Assembly (NCBI GenBank): GCA_947479085.1
Contig: CANJYB010000008.1
Location: 62,001-126,000 of the forward strand
DNA length: 64,000 nt
Direction: 5' to 3'
Origin: Bacteroidota bacterium
GTDB lineage: Bacteria; Bacteroidota; Bacteroidia; 2-12-FULL-35-15
The position numbers and the translations under genes were made by a program. Position 1 is the first letter of the stretch; each line of letters begins with the position of its first letter. Below, in pieces: positions 8,780-17,649 of this stretch. The notes below the pieces were generated by a model. The model had not been told where the DNA came from. It was given only the letters and a program-made list of their open reading frames with translations, and made no database searches.

Positions 8780-9522
8780 GGGATGGCAGGAATTGGTATA
8801 AAAAGAGGGAAGTTATATTGCAAAATAATGAAATACAGCTAATTAAGAAAAGGGAGAGCGTGAAAGAAGAGGCGGTTAGGTTGCCATTTCGAAGAATAAA
8901 CCAACCAACATATTTAGCCCTTCTATAATTACTATGACGGAAATTATAAGGAGGATGAGTTGCCAAGTGTTTTTTGGCTCAAAAAGGGGTTTTGGTTTGA
9001 ACGGGTCTGCCATTTTATGGGTTTTTGGTTATGATTTCTTTGATTTTGAGTATGATTTTGTGAAAATCGGGGGCTAAAATGCATTTTTGGAGTTCTGAGA
9101 TGGTGTGGTTTTCTTTTTTTACCACATAGGCACATGGAAACATATAGAAAAAAGCGGCCTGAGGCCGATTAGACCGGACTTAGGGGGACCCTACGCCCAA
9201 CTGGGGTTCCTGCTGTTTAGAGATGTTAGATGTTGGATGTTAGATGTTGGATGTCCGATGACGGATGTCCGATGACGGATGAAAAAATTTAAAACTATCC
9301 TACGAAGAAAGACACTGGCAATCTGCACCCGACCCGCGTGAAGTATCCTTTTTTGCCATCGCCCCGCAGGGAAAAAAATATTTTAAAAAAGATACCGCGT
9401 GTGGGCGGGAAGACAGGAAAGAACGAAGTGTCAATGTACCTGCCCTGATTATTATTTTTGGGTATGGGATGGGGGTATGGAATGTGTGGAAAAGGAAGAT
9501 GGAAGTGCGTTGATATTTTTGT
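8780..9522. other. Intergenic region with dispersed repeats; no gene accepted
   Basis: It contains a copy of the TAGGGGGACCCTACG hairpin family at 9176-9206, microrepeats of GATGTTGGATGTTA and GATGACGGATGTCC at 9226-9286, and one copy of a long inverted-repeat element at 9311-9455. The two 63-aa minus-strand ORFs (8775 and 8944) show no recognisable family or signal and are judged spurious. Confidence 0.6.
9311..9455. repeat. Inverted-repeat intergenic element, copy 1
   Basis: The left part GCACCCGACCCGCGTGA-AGTATCCTTTTTT is mirrored by AAAAAAGATACCGCGTGTGGGCGGG. Short GACACT and AGTGTC segments lie outside. The segment ending in TGCCCTGATTATTATT recurs at 32626-32802 with a different loop. 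Confidence 0.75.
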
Positions 9523-9530
9523 TAGCTTTG
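9523..9530 (+). promoter_or_regulatory. Putative -7 box (TAGCTTTG) of the PNGase F-type gene
   Basis: It matches TAnnTTTG, the Bacteroidota -7 consensus, 27 nt before the ATG. No clear -33 TTTG was found at the standard spacing. Confidence 0.5.
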
Positions 9531-9557
9531 GGACTTTAAAAATTAAAAATTAATTAA

Positions 9558-12500
9558 ATGAAAAAAACAGTACTGTTAAGTTTAGCGATAATGATGTTGA
9601 CAGGTTTGCGCGCATTTGCGAGTCCGGGTGATACGGTGGTGGTGCAGGCGTTTACGTTCGGGTCTCCACAGGATGCATGGTTTGTGTTTCCGAAGGATAC
9701 GCTGAGATGTGAAAAGGTGTTGATGAAATATACGCTGAAGTGTAATCCGGCACAGAGTCCGGCCTGCGGGGAGTGGGATTACCTGACGTATACTTATTTG
9801 TATAAACATACGGGGTTGCAGGATTCGACTATGGTGCATCAGCCGACTTATACTGTTAATGGTGGTTCGCCAATGAGTTATGGCTATATGTATTCTCCAA
9901 GTTATAGTTATCATCCTACCTGGCAATATTTTATGACGAATACGGGTGCTACTTCGCTGGTTAGTGATACGGTGGGGAATGGGACTGCTAATGATAATAT
10001 TCCTTTCGGGGTTTCGACTCCTGTATCTCATTCGCAATATTTATGGAAGGCAAGTGAGATTTCAGCCGGGGGGATGAGTGCAGGAAATATTACGGGTTTG
10101 CAGTTTTATTTGCTGTCGTTGGGAGGTGGGATGCATAACCTTACAATCAGGATGAAACATTCGCCTTTGGATTCGCTTACACAGGATACTTACAGTGATA
10201 GTGTGCTAACGACTGTTTACTCTTTGAATACGCAGTTTTCTGCCACAGGATGGAATAGTTTGCAATTTACAACTCCTTTTAACTGGAACGGGACATCGAA
10301 TGTATTGATTGATATTACTTATGATAATACTGTGGCTGATGTTGATAATGAGGTGGCTTCTTCGGCAACATCGTTTCCGGCAGCGTTGTATAACTCGGGA
10401 GCTGACAGGGTTGCTGCATTTCATCAGTATGGTTATGTAAATGTACCGCTGAATAATAAGCTGGTTGCTATTGATTCGTTTGTTACGGTTACGTTCTGGT
10501 GTTATGGTTCGCCAACGCTTCAACCTATGGATGGAACTGCATTTGAGGCAGTGGATTCGGTAGGGAATCGTTTGCTGAATTCTCATCTTCCATGGTCGAA
10601 TAGTAATGTGTATTGGGACGCGGGATACGGAGGAACTTCGTATGACAGGATAAATAAACCTGCTACAAGCCTTGAGATTAAAGGCAGATGGAATCACTGG
10701 GCATTTACAAAAAACACGGTGACGGGTGTGATGAATGTTTACCTAAACGGTGTGCTATGGCATACGGGAACTGCGAAAACAAAAAGTATGAGAGGTATTA
10801 AACATTTCAGAATAGGAAAAGGAAACTGGAATGGTTCGCAAACCTATGAAGGAAAGATAGATGAATTTGCGGTATTTAATTCAGAACTTTCGGCCGCTAC
10901 GATACAGGCTTATATGAATAAACAGATAGATGCATTGCATCCGAATTATAATAACCTGGCTGCCTATTATCATTGTGATGATGGAAATTATCAAACTTTT
11001 TATGATATAGCTATGGGAGGTAATGCTCCTGCAACGCTTGCTTCGGTGGATAATCCGCTTAGACCTGCAAAGGAGATTATTTCGAATTTTAACAGAACTA
11101 CTTTCCGACCAAATATTATTTTTGAACAGGGAGTGTACACGCAACATCTTGATTCGGTGTTGGTGGTAGATTCTACTGTGAATGCACCGGTGCAGATAAT
11201 TACCTATAACGATTCGATTAATAATCCGGGAGTGGCAACGGATACTATGAATGTTTGGCCTGCTTATTATTCCAACTATTTATATACTCCGCAGGGAGTT
11301 GCTTATGATTCTACTTTGGTGCCGGTGGATAGTACTATTACAGAACATTTTTATAACTGGTACACTAAATTTCCGCAGGTAATCCGTTATGAGCTTGCTC
11401 GATTTATTACTCCTTATGGAAATGGGTTGAGCCTTGGCAATGGGTTTACATGGACATTTGATGTGAGCGATTACAGGACCTTACTGGCAGACAGTGTTCA
11501 CCTGAATGCCGGAAACTGGCAGGAATTGCTGGATGTGAAATTTTTATTAATAAAAGGAATTCCGCCAAGAGACCCTATTTCAGTGAAAAATTTATGGAAC
11601 GGAGGATTTAATTACGGTAACGCGAATGACTCGATTAATCATTTGGCTCCAATAAATATTAATACTCCAACAACTACCCGCTATGCCTACACAACATCGC
11701 GCTGGAAATCAAGAATAACAGGTCATGGAATGGATACCCCTCAAAACTGTGCTGAATTTTGCGCAAAAACACATTATTTTAAAGTAGATGGAGTTCAACG
11801 GTTTTCCAAATCCGTATGGAGAGAAAATTGTGATTTAAATCCTTTATATCCTCAGGGGGGAACCTGGGTTTACAGCCGTGCTAACTGGTGTCCGGGTGCC
11901 GAAGTATGGACATATGACTGGGAACTTTCACCGTTTGCCCTTCCCGGCAGTACTGTTAGTTTAAATCACACCGTAGATCCATATATACATTCAGGTGGTT
12001 GGGATTATTTCCAGATAGAAGACCAACTTGTGACTTATGGTGGTCCTAACTTTTCGTTAGATGCAGCGGTTGAAGATATTCTTTCGCCAAGCAAAGACCA
12101 GATGTGGCAACGAATGAACCCGGTATGTACTAACCCGATAATTAAGATAAAAAATACAGGTTCTACCACTTTAACTTCTCTTGATATTACTTATGGTTTG
12201 GCTGGAGGTACATTATCCATTTATCACTGGAACGGGAATTTGAAATTTACAGAAACAGCTACTGTTACCCTTGGTACGTTTGCCTGGATGCAGGGAGCAA
12301 CTGATTTTACAGTAACGGTAGGCAATCCGAATGGAGGTACTGACCAGTATGCTAATAATAATACTAAATTATCTCGTTTCTCTTATCCGCAGGTAATGCC
12401 TTCCCAGTTTGTTATTGTTTTAAAAACAAATTCCTTTCCTCAGGATAACGCCTACACCTTAAAAGATGATGCGGGAAATGTTATTCTTTCAAGAAATGGG

Positions 12501-13022
12501 TTATCAGCAAATATTACTTATAAAGATACTGTGAACCTTGCAAACGGATGTTATACATTCGAACTAAATGACAATGCTGCCGGTAATGGCGGAGGCGGTG
12601 GTGATGGATTGCAATGGTGGGCCAACACTGCTCAGGGTGCAGGTTACCTTCAGTTCAGAAAAGTAACTCCTAATGCAGTTCTTAAATCTTTCGGTGCTGA
12701 CTTTGGAGGTAAAATATATCAGCAGTTTACTGTTGGATTAACTTCTTCAGTTAATGAGTTTATTTTTACAGATAAAGCACAGTTAAATGTATTCCCTAAC
12801 CCTACTGATGGACATGTGTATATTAATATTGACCTATCAAGCAGGAAAGATGGTAAGGTAGAGATATTTGATATGCTTGGTAAAAAAGTATATGATTATG
12901 AATTTAAAAACCTGACTGCTGAAAGTATTGAAGCTGATTTATCGAACCAGCCAAAAGGAATATATACAGTTACGCTTCGTTCGGGAGATGAATTTATTTC
13001 TAAAAAATTAATACTTCAATAA
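9558..13022 (+). CDS. Secreted PNGase F-type protein with a LamG-like insert and T9SS sorting domain
   Basis: This 1154-aa protein has a signal peptide (about 1-21). Its N-terminal region has ACGEWDYLTYTYLY, as in proteins related to peptide-N-glycosidase F. A LamG-type jelly-roll lies at about 285-455 (GRWNHWAFTK..., GKIDEFAVFNSELS). The PNGase F-like core is at about 610-830, with ITPYGNGLSLG, GGTWVYSRANWCPG and GGWDYFQIEDQ. The end (from about 1076) is a type A T9SS sorting domain (VFPNPTDG to LILQ). It would be exported to the surface and may remove or bind N-glycans of host or environmental glycoproteins; the catalytic residues were not verified. It is monocistronic, with its own terminator. 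Confidence 0.78.
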   Translation: MKKTVLLSLAIMMLTGLRAFASPGDTVVVQAFTFGSPQDAWFVFPKDTLRCEKVLMKYTLKCNPAQSPACGEWDYLTYTYLYKHTGLQDSTMVHQPTYTVNGGSPMSYGYMYSPSYSYHPTWQYFMTNTGATSLVSDTVGNGTANDNIPFGVSTPVSHSQYLWKASEISAGGMSAGNITGLQFYLLSLGGGMHNLTIRMKHSPLDSLTQDTYSDSVLTTVYSLNTQFSATGWNSLQFTTPFNWNGTSNVLIDITYDNTVADVDNEVASSATSFPAALYNSGADRVAAFHQYGYVNVPLNNKLVAIDSFVTVTFWCYGSPTLQPMDGTAFEAVDSVGNRLLNSHLPWSNSNVYWDAGYGGTSYDRINKPATSLEIKGRWNHWAFTKNTVTGVMNVYLNGVLWHTGTAKTKSMRGIKHFRIGKGNWNGSQTYEGKIDEFAVFNSELSAATIQAYMNKQIDALHPNYNNLAAYYHCDDGNYQTFYDIAMGGNAPATLASVDNPLRPAKEIISNFNRTTFRPNIIFEQGVYTQHLDSVLVVDSTVNAPVQIITYNDSINNPGVATDTMNVWPAYYSNYLYTPQGVAYDSTLVPVDSTITEHFYNWYTKFPQVIRYELARFITPYGNGLSLGNGFTWTFDVSDYRTLLADSVHLNAGNWQELLDVKFLLIKGIPPRDPISVKNLWNGGFNYGNANDSINHLAPININTPTTTRYAYTTSRWKSRITGHGMDTPQNCAEFCAKTHYFKVDGVQRFSKSVWRENCDLNPLYPQGGTWVYSRANWCPGAEVWTYDWELSPFALPGSTVSLNHTVDPYIHSGGWDYFQIEDQLVTYGGPNFSLDAAVEDILSPSKDQMWQRMNPVCTNPIIKIKNTGSTTLTSLDITYGLAGGTLSIYHWNGNLKFTETATVTLGTFAWMQGATDFTVTVGNPNGGTDQYANNNTKLSRFSYPQVMPSQFVIVLKTNSFPQDNAYTLKDDAGNVILSRNGLSANITYKDTVNLANGCYTFELNDNAAGNGGGGGDGLQWWANTAQGAGYLQFRKVTPNAVLKSFGADFGGKIYQQFTVGLTSSVNEFIFTDKAQLNVFPNPTDGHVYINIDLSSRKDGKVEIFDMLGKKVYDYEFKNLTAESIEADLSNQPKGIYTVTLRSGDEFISKKLILQ

Positions 13023-13041
13023 ATAAAAGTACATGATTTAT

Positions 13042-13079
13042 ACCCCTTTCAAAGCTAATACTTTGAAAGGGGTTTTTAT
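13042..13079 (+). terminator. Rho-independent terminator after the PNGase F-type gene
   Basis: A perfect 13-bp stem (ACCCCTTTCAAAG / CTTTGAAAGGGGT) with loop CTAATA is followed by TTTTATT. Confidence 0.9.
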
Positions 13080-13097
13080 TAAAATCAGTTTATTCAA

Positions 13098-14729
13098 ATG
13101 CAAAAAACAGTTTTTTTCTTTTTCGTTTTGGTGGCTCTTTCCTCCTGTTCTTCGAATGAAGAAAAAAAAGAAACCAGGACTGTTTTTAAATACAATGAAA
13201 TGGGGTCGGTCACTTCGCTTGACCCCGCAGCTGCCGTCAATTTTGAAAACATTGCATTAGTCAATCAACTATACAATGGACTTGTACAGATGAATGATTC
13301 GCTGCGAATAGAACCTTGCATTGCAAAATCATGGACCATTTCAAGTGATGAAATGACTTATACATTTCATTTAAGAAATGATGTTTTTTTTCACGACAAT
13401 AATTGTTTTGCAAACGGAAAAGGAAGAAAAGTAACAGCTGATGATTTTGTATTCAGCTTTAGCCGATTGCTGGATGCGAAAGTATCAAGTGCAACAAGTT
13501 TGCTCACGTACGTTAATAACGAAAGAGAAAAAGGATTTGAAGCAGCAAATGATTCTACTTTTTTAATTCATCTAAAAAAACCATTTGTTCCGTTTCTTGG
13601 AATTATTACAATGAAATTCTTTTCAGTTGTTCCGACAGAAGCAATAAATATCTATGCTGAAGATTTCAGGTTAAACCCGGTAGGTACAGGTCCTTTTCAA
13701 TTTAAAATGTGGGAAGAAGGTTCCAAACTTGTTTTGCTGAAGAACCCAAACTATTTTGAATTTGAAGGGAACACCAGACTGCCTTATTTAGATGCTGTTT
13801 CTGTTACTTTTATTAAAGACCGAGAGACTTCCTTTTTGAATTTCCTGAAAGGAGTTACTGATATGGTCTCGGGAATTGATGCCATTAATACCGATGAAGT
13901 GCTAACACCGGAAGGAGTATTGAACGATGAGTATAAAAGTAAATTCAGGTTACAGACCACACCGTTTCTAAAAACAGATTATCTTGGTATAGTGGTAGAT
14001 GAAAGTTTGCCTATTGTAAAAAATTCACCATTAAAAATTAAAGCCCTTCGTAAAGCAATTAATTATGGAATTGACAGAAAGAAGATGGTGCAGTATTTAC
14101 GTAGGAACCTCGGTATTCCTGCAATCAGTGGTTTTATACCACCGGGTTTGCCTTCTTATGATGCATCAAAAGTAAAGGGATATGAGTATAACCCGGATAA
14201 GGTAAGAGCATTATTGGCAGAAGCCGGATATCCGAATGGAAAGGGATTACCCGACATTTCACTCGCAACCAGCAACCAATACCTTGAATTAGCTGAGTAC
14301 ATTCAATCGCAACTGGGTGAGTTTGGAATTAAAATAAAAATAGATGTGCAGAAACCTTCTGTACTTTCAGAGAATGCTTCGAATTCGAAAATAAATTTCT
14401 TTCGGAAATCATGGGTGGCTGATTATGCCGATGGAGAAAATTTTCTTTCTCCATTTTATTCTAAAAACCTTAGCCCGAAAGGATTTAACTATACCCATTA
14501 TAATAATGCAGCGTTTGATGAGCTTTACGAAAAATCACAGGAGGAGTTAAATGATTCTATACGTTATAATTATTACAGGGAACTGGATAAACTTTTAATT
14601 GAAGATGCTCCGGTTGTCCCTTTGTATTATGATGAAGTGGTAAGGCTGGTTCAGAATGGTGTCAGCGGACTTACACTTAATCCTATGAACCTTCTTTCAC
14701 TTAAAAAAGTAAAAAAGATTATTAAGTAA
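13098..14729 (+). CDS. Oligopeptide-type ABC transporter substrate-binding lipoprotein (SBP family 5)
   Basis: The 543-aa protein starts with a lipoprotein signal and lipobox (VALSSCSS), so it is anchored in a membrane. Family 5 features follow: SLDPAAAVNFENIALVNQLYNGL near the N-terminus, AKSWTISSDEMTYTFHLR, the GTGPFQFKMW segment, and the ALRKAINYGIDRK stretch. It would bind peptides or another solute for uptake. No permease or ATPase genes are adjacent, which is common for orphan binding proteins; the substrate cannot be told. It starts 19 nt after the terminator hairpin, so its promoter must overlap that hairpin or expression depends on read-through. Confidence 0.88.
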   Translation: MQKTVFFFFVLVALSSCSSNEEKKETRTVFKYNEMGSVTSLDPAAAVNFENIALVNQLYNGLVQMNDSLRIEPCIAKSWTISSDEMTYTFHLRNDVFFHDNNCFANGKGRKVTADDFVFSFSRLLDAKVSSATSLLTYVNNEREKGFEAANDSTFLIHLKKPFVPFLGIITMKFFSVVPTEAINIYAEDFRLNPVGTGPFQFKMWEEGSKLVLLKNPNYFEFEGNTRLPYLDAVSVTFIKDRETSFLNFLKGVTDMVSGIDAINTDEVLTPEGVLNDEYKSKFRLQTTPFLKTDYLGIVVDESLPIVKNSPLKIKALRKAINYGIDRKKMVQYLRRNLGIPAISGFIPPGLPSYDASKVKGYEYNPDKVRALLAEAGYPNGKGLPDISLATSNQYLELAEYIQSQLGEFGIKIKIDVQKPSVLSENASNSKINFFRKSWVADYADGENFLSPFYSKNLSPKGFNYTHYNNAAFDELYEKSQEELNDSIRYNYYRELDKLLIEDAPVVPLYYDEVVRLVQNGVSGLTLNPMNLLSLKKVKKIIK

Positions 14730-14756
14730 CGAGCCTCCGTTTTATTTTTTGAAATT

Positions 14757-15902
14757 CTATTGAACCTCCAGATAAGTAACGATTGGAAAATGGTCGGAAA
14801 GTTGTTCCCTGATGGTTTTAAAATTATATGCTTTAAATTTATCGGAGTGCAATATATAATCAATCCGGAAAGAAGGAAATTTACCCACATAACTTCTTCC
14901 CAATCCATTACCACTTTCAACAAATGCGTCATCCATGTTTTTAGAAATAGTATGGTAGGTATAGGAACCAGGAGTATCATTAAAATCTCCGCAAATGATT
15001 ACAGGATAACGGCACGTTGCAATACTTGCAGAAATTAACTCTGCTTGTTTTGCACGTTTAATGAAAGCAATTTTTAATCTTCTTAAAATATTCTTTGAAT
15101 GCTCCATATCTTCATTTTCCACATCGTTTTGCAAATCCTCCATATATTTATAATCATTGGGCGCAAAAGCAATGGACTGTAAATGCATATTGTAAACCCT
15201 CACAGTATCTGCACCCATTTTAATATCAGTATAAATACAAACATTATTGCTTTTATATCCAAAGTCTATTTTGCCTTTTGAAATAATAGGATAAGTACTG
15301 AAAGTGGCAATTCCGAAATGCTGATGCAGACGGGCATGTGAAGTGTATTCCACATGAACGTATTTTGCCTTTTGCAAATGAACCAGTGAATCAATATTGT
15401 CAAACTTACTGCTATCACGCGAAAAGAATTCCTGGAAGCACATGATATCCGGCCGTTCATCCTTAATAAGGCTGAACATTTTTGCTCTTGTTTCAATATT
15501 GTGGCTCCAGTTATACAAATCAAAAACCTTGACATTGTAAGACATTACCTTGATTAACTTTTTTAACTTGTCAGGATTGTTATTTAAACTAATCTGTACA
15601 TAATGATGAATGCTTATCCAGCCGGCAAGTATTATTATTAATGAATAAAAACCTCTTTTGCTTAATTGAATTGCCCAGTAAATAACAAAGACTAAATTAA
15701 GAATAACTAAGGTGGGGTAAGCTAAACCAAAAAATGCAATAAAATAAAAATTTTCAGGACTGACGTGAGGCGCGAGATAAGCAATAAGCAAACTGATAGC
15801 AGCAAGATGGTTGCAGAACATGGCAAACTTATTAAAAAAATAACGTTTGCCTTTACGGACTTTGGTTTCCTGATTAGTATATATTCCTTCTTTTTTTGCC
15901 AC
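14757..15902 (-). CDS. Membrane-anchored endonuclease/exonuclease/phosphatase (EEP) family protein
   Basis: Three hydrophobic segments occupy about residues 20-110, followed by a cytoplasmic or periplasmic EEP domain. Conserved EEP motifs are visible: VMSYNVKVF (Asn), MCFQEFF (Glu metal ligand), YNMHLQSI (His), ICGDFNDTP (Asp/Asn) and the terminal SDHFPIV (Asp-His). The protein is a metal-dependent phosphodiesterase of unknown substrate. It ends the mutL-rhomboid-rhomboid-EEP cluster, an order I recall from other Bacteroidota, and is separated from the rhomboid upstream by 74 nt. 381 aa is the usual size for this group. Confidence 0.88.
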   Translation of the reverse strand: MAKKEGIYTNQETKVRKGKRYFFNKFAMFCNHLAAISLLIAYLAPHVSPENFYFIAFFGLAYPTLVILNLVFVIYWAIQLSKRGFYSLIIILAGWISIHHYVQISLNNNPDKLKKLIKVMSYNVKVFDLYNWSHNIETRAKMFSLIKDERPDIMCFQEFFSRDSSKFDNIDSLVHLQKAKYVHVEYTSHARLHQHFGIATFSTYPIISKGKIDFGYKSNNVCIYTDIKMGADTVRVYNMHLQSIAFAPNDYKYMEDLQNDVENEDMEHSKNILRRLKIAFIKRAKQAELISASIATCRYPVIICGDFNDTPGSYTYHTISKNMDDAFVESGNGLGRSYVGKFPSFRIDYILHSDKFKAYNFKTIREQLSDHFPIVTYLEVQ

Positions 15903-15976
15903 AATTCAGTTTTATGTTTCTTATTCGAATTTGATTTTTACAGAACCTTCATGAAACATTGCACCGAAATTAAAGA

Positions 15977-16882
15977 TTAATTTTTACTGGCTTTAAATAA
16001 AATTTCCTTTTCACCTTTACTCAGACTTTCATATCCCGATTTGGAAATTTTATCAAGGATAGCATCAATCTGTTGCTGGGTAACATTTTTTTTGTAATTG
16101 TATTCTTCGTCCGAAACAGTTCGTTTATAAGCAACCTTCATTTTACTTTTAGGAGAAGATTTAAATAAGCCTGTTATCCAATCAAAAAAACGATTCATCC
16201 ATTTTGATAAATCCCTTCCCTTTTTATATTGCTGAATAAAAACAAAACCCATTAATGCTCCGCCAAGATGAGCCAGGTTTCCACCAACATTATTGTATGA
16301 TGCAACACTTAACACATCAATAAACAAAACAAACAATGCAACATAAATCAGTTTAACCGGACCGATGAACATCAGATTCATTTGGTAATTGGGAACCAAG
16401 GTAGCAGATGCAATGATGATGGCTGTTACCCCTGCAGAAGCACCAATAAGAGGCAAGCCATTAAAAACAGAAAAACCCGGAACAAGAGCAATCAGGATAA
16501 TAGTGATTAATCCCCCTAATATTCCTCCCATCAGGTAAAGTGGAATTACTTTTTTAGAATCGGTAAAGCCGGATAAAATTTGCCCGAACCAGAAAAGTGT
16601 AATCATATTCCAAAAAATATGCATCAGTTCTATATGCACAAACATATAAGTAAACAGGGTCCAGGGTTTATGTAAAAAACCTGAAAAACTTAATGGAAGA
16701 GAAATGTTCCCGACAATGAAGTTTAAAAGTGAAGTAAAACCACCATTGTTACCCGTAAGAAAAAGGAGTATGCGAAATAAACTGATAATTAAAAATACCG
16801 CAACATTTATAATGATAAGACGAGTTACCGTATTACCACCCTTAATCTTTAATTTAATATCTTCAACAATCGGATTTGCCAT
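15977..16882 (-). CDS. Rhomboid family intramembrane serine protease
   Basis: Six or more hydrophobic segments carry the rhomboid signature. The oxyanion-side motif is HIELMHIFWNM, the catalytic Ser is in LIGASAGVTA (GxSxG), and the catalytic His in GNLAHLGGALMGF. A soluble C-terminal tail of about 80 residues follows the last membrane helix. It cleaves transmembrane substrates within the bilayer; the substrate is unknown. It begins 2 nt after the stop of the other rhomboid gene, so the two are cotranscribed and translationally coupled. 301 aa. Confidence 0.93.
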   Translation of the reverse strand: MANPIVEDIKLKIKGGNTVTRLIIINVAVFLIISLFRILLFLTGNNGGFTSLLNFIVGNISLPLSFSGFLHKPWTLFTYMFVHIELMHIFWNMITLFWFGQILSGFTDSKKVIPLYLMGGILGGLITIILIALVPGFSVFNGLPLIGASAGVTAIIIASATLVPNYQMNLMFIGPVKLIYVALFVLFIDVLSVASYNNVGGNLAHLGGALMGFVFIQQYKKGRDLSKWMNRFFDWITGLFKSSPKSKMKVAYKRTVSDEEYNYKKNVTQQQIDAILDKISKSGYESLSKGEKEILFKASKN

Positions 16883-16884
16883 TT

Positions 16885-17637
16885 CTAATAAATTTTCTTC
16901 TTATTCTTTTGCCAAATCTTGATTAAAATAAAACCAAATAACATTCCCCCGAGGTGAGCAAAGTGAGCCACGTTATCTTCGGGGTTATTTGCAATTCCAG
17001 AAAACAATTCCATCGCCCCGTATAAAATCACGAACCATTTTGCTTTGATTGGAATAGCAAAATAAATGTACAACAATGTATTTGGAAAAAGCATTCCGAA
17101 GGCGAGCAATATTCCAAACACAGCTCCGGAAGCACCTATGGTTGCTGTATTTAAAAGTATGTTCACTTCACCGGCCGCATTGTCTATAAAGTTCTTTCCT
17201 TCTCCTAATATTTCCGAACCTTTTGACAAAATCATATTTAAGTCTTCGGGTGAAACTTGGGTATAAAGAGATTCCAGTCTGAAATAAGTTACAAGTAACT
17301 GAATGCAACCTGCTCCAATCCCCGTAACCATATAATAAATTAAAAATCGTTTTGGTCCCCAGTAATTCTCCAGAACATTTCCAAACATCCACAAAGCAAA
17401 CATATTAAAAAACAAATGCATAAAGCTTCCATGCATAAACATGTAAGTCACCAATTGATAAGGGCGAAATTTTTCTGAAAGAGGGAAATGCAAACCTAAT
17501 GTTTCTGACAAATCGACAGAAAACCGGCTTTGTAAAACCAATGTACCAAGGTAAAATAATCCATTCAGTATTAATAAATTTTTTACAACAGGGGGTAATA
17601 CTCTGAAACTATTCGGGCGATATTGTTCGTAAGCCAT
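16885..17637 (-). CDS. Rhomboid family intramembrane serine protease, second copy
   Basis: At 250 aa this is shorter than its neighbour and lacks its C-terminal tail. Diagnostic motifs are HGSFMHLFFNMFALW, catalytic Ser in TIGASGAVFG, and His in AHFAHLGGMLFGF. An insert between the second and third membrane helices (YFRLESLYTQVSPEDLN...) forms an extramembrane loop. The pair is divergent in sequence, so they are probably old paralogs with separate substrates. It lies 12 nt downstream of mutL in the same direction. Confidence 0.93.
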   Translation of the reverse strand: MAYEQYRPNSFRVLPPVVKNLLILNGLFYLGTLVLQSRFSVDLSETLGLHFPLSEKFRPYQLVTYMFMHGSFMHLFFNMFALWMFGNVLENYWGPKRFLIYYMVTGIGAGCIQLLVTYFRLESLYTQVSPEDLNMILSKGSEILGEGKNFIDNAAGEVNILLNTATIGASGAVFGILLAFGMLFPNTLLYIYFAIPIKAKWFVILYGAMELFSGIANNPEDNVAHFAHLGGMLFGFILIKIWQKNKKKIY

Positions 17638-17649
17638 ATTTTTTATTCT

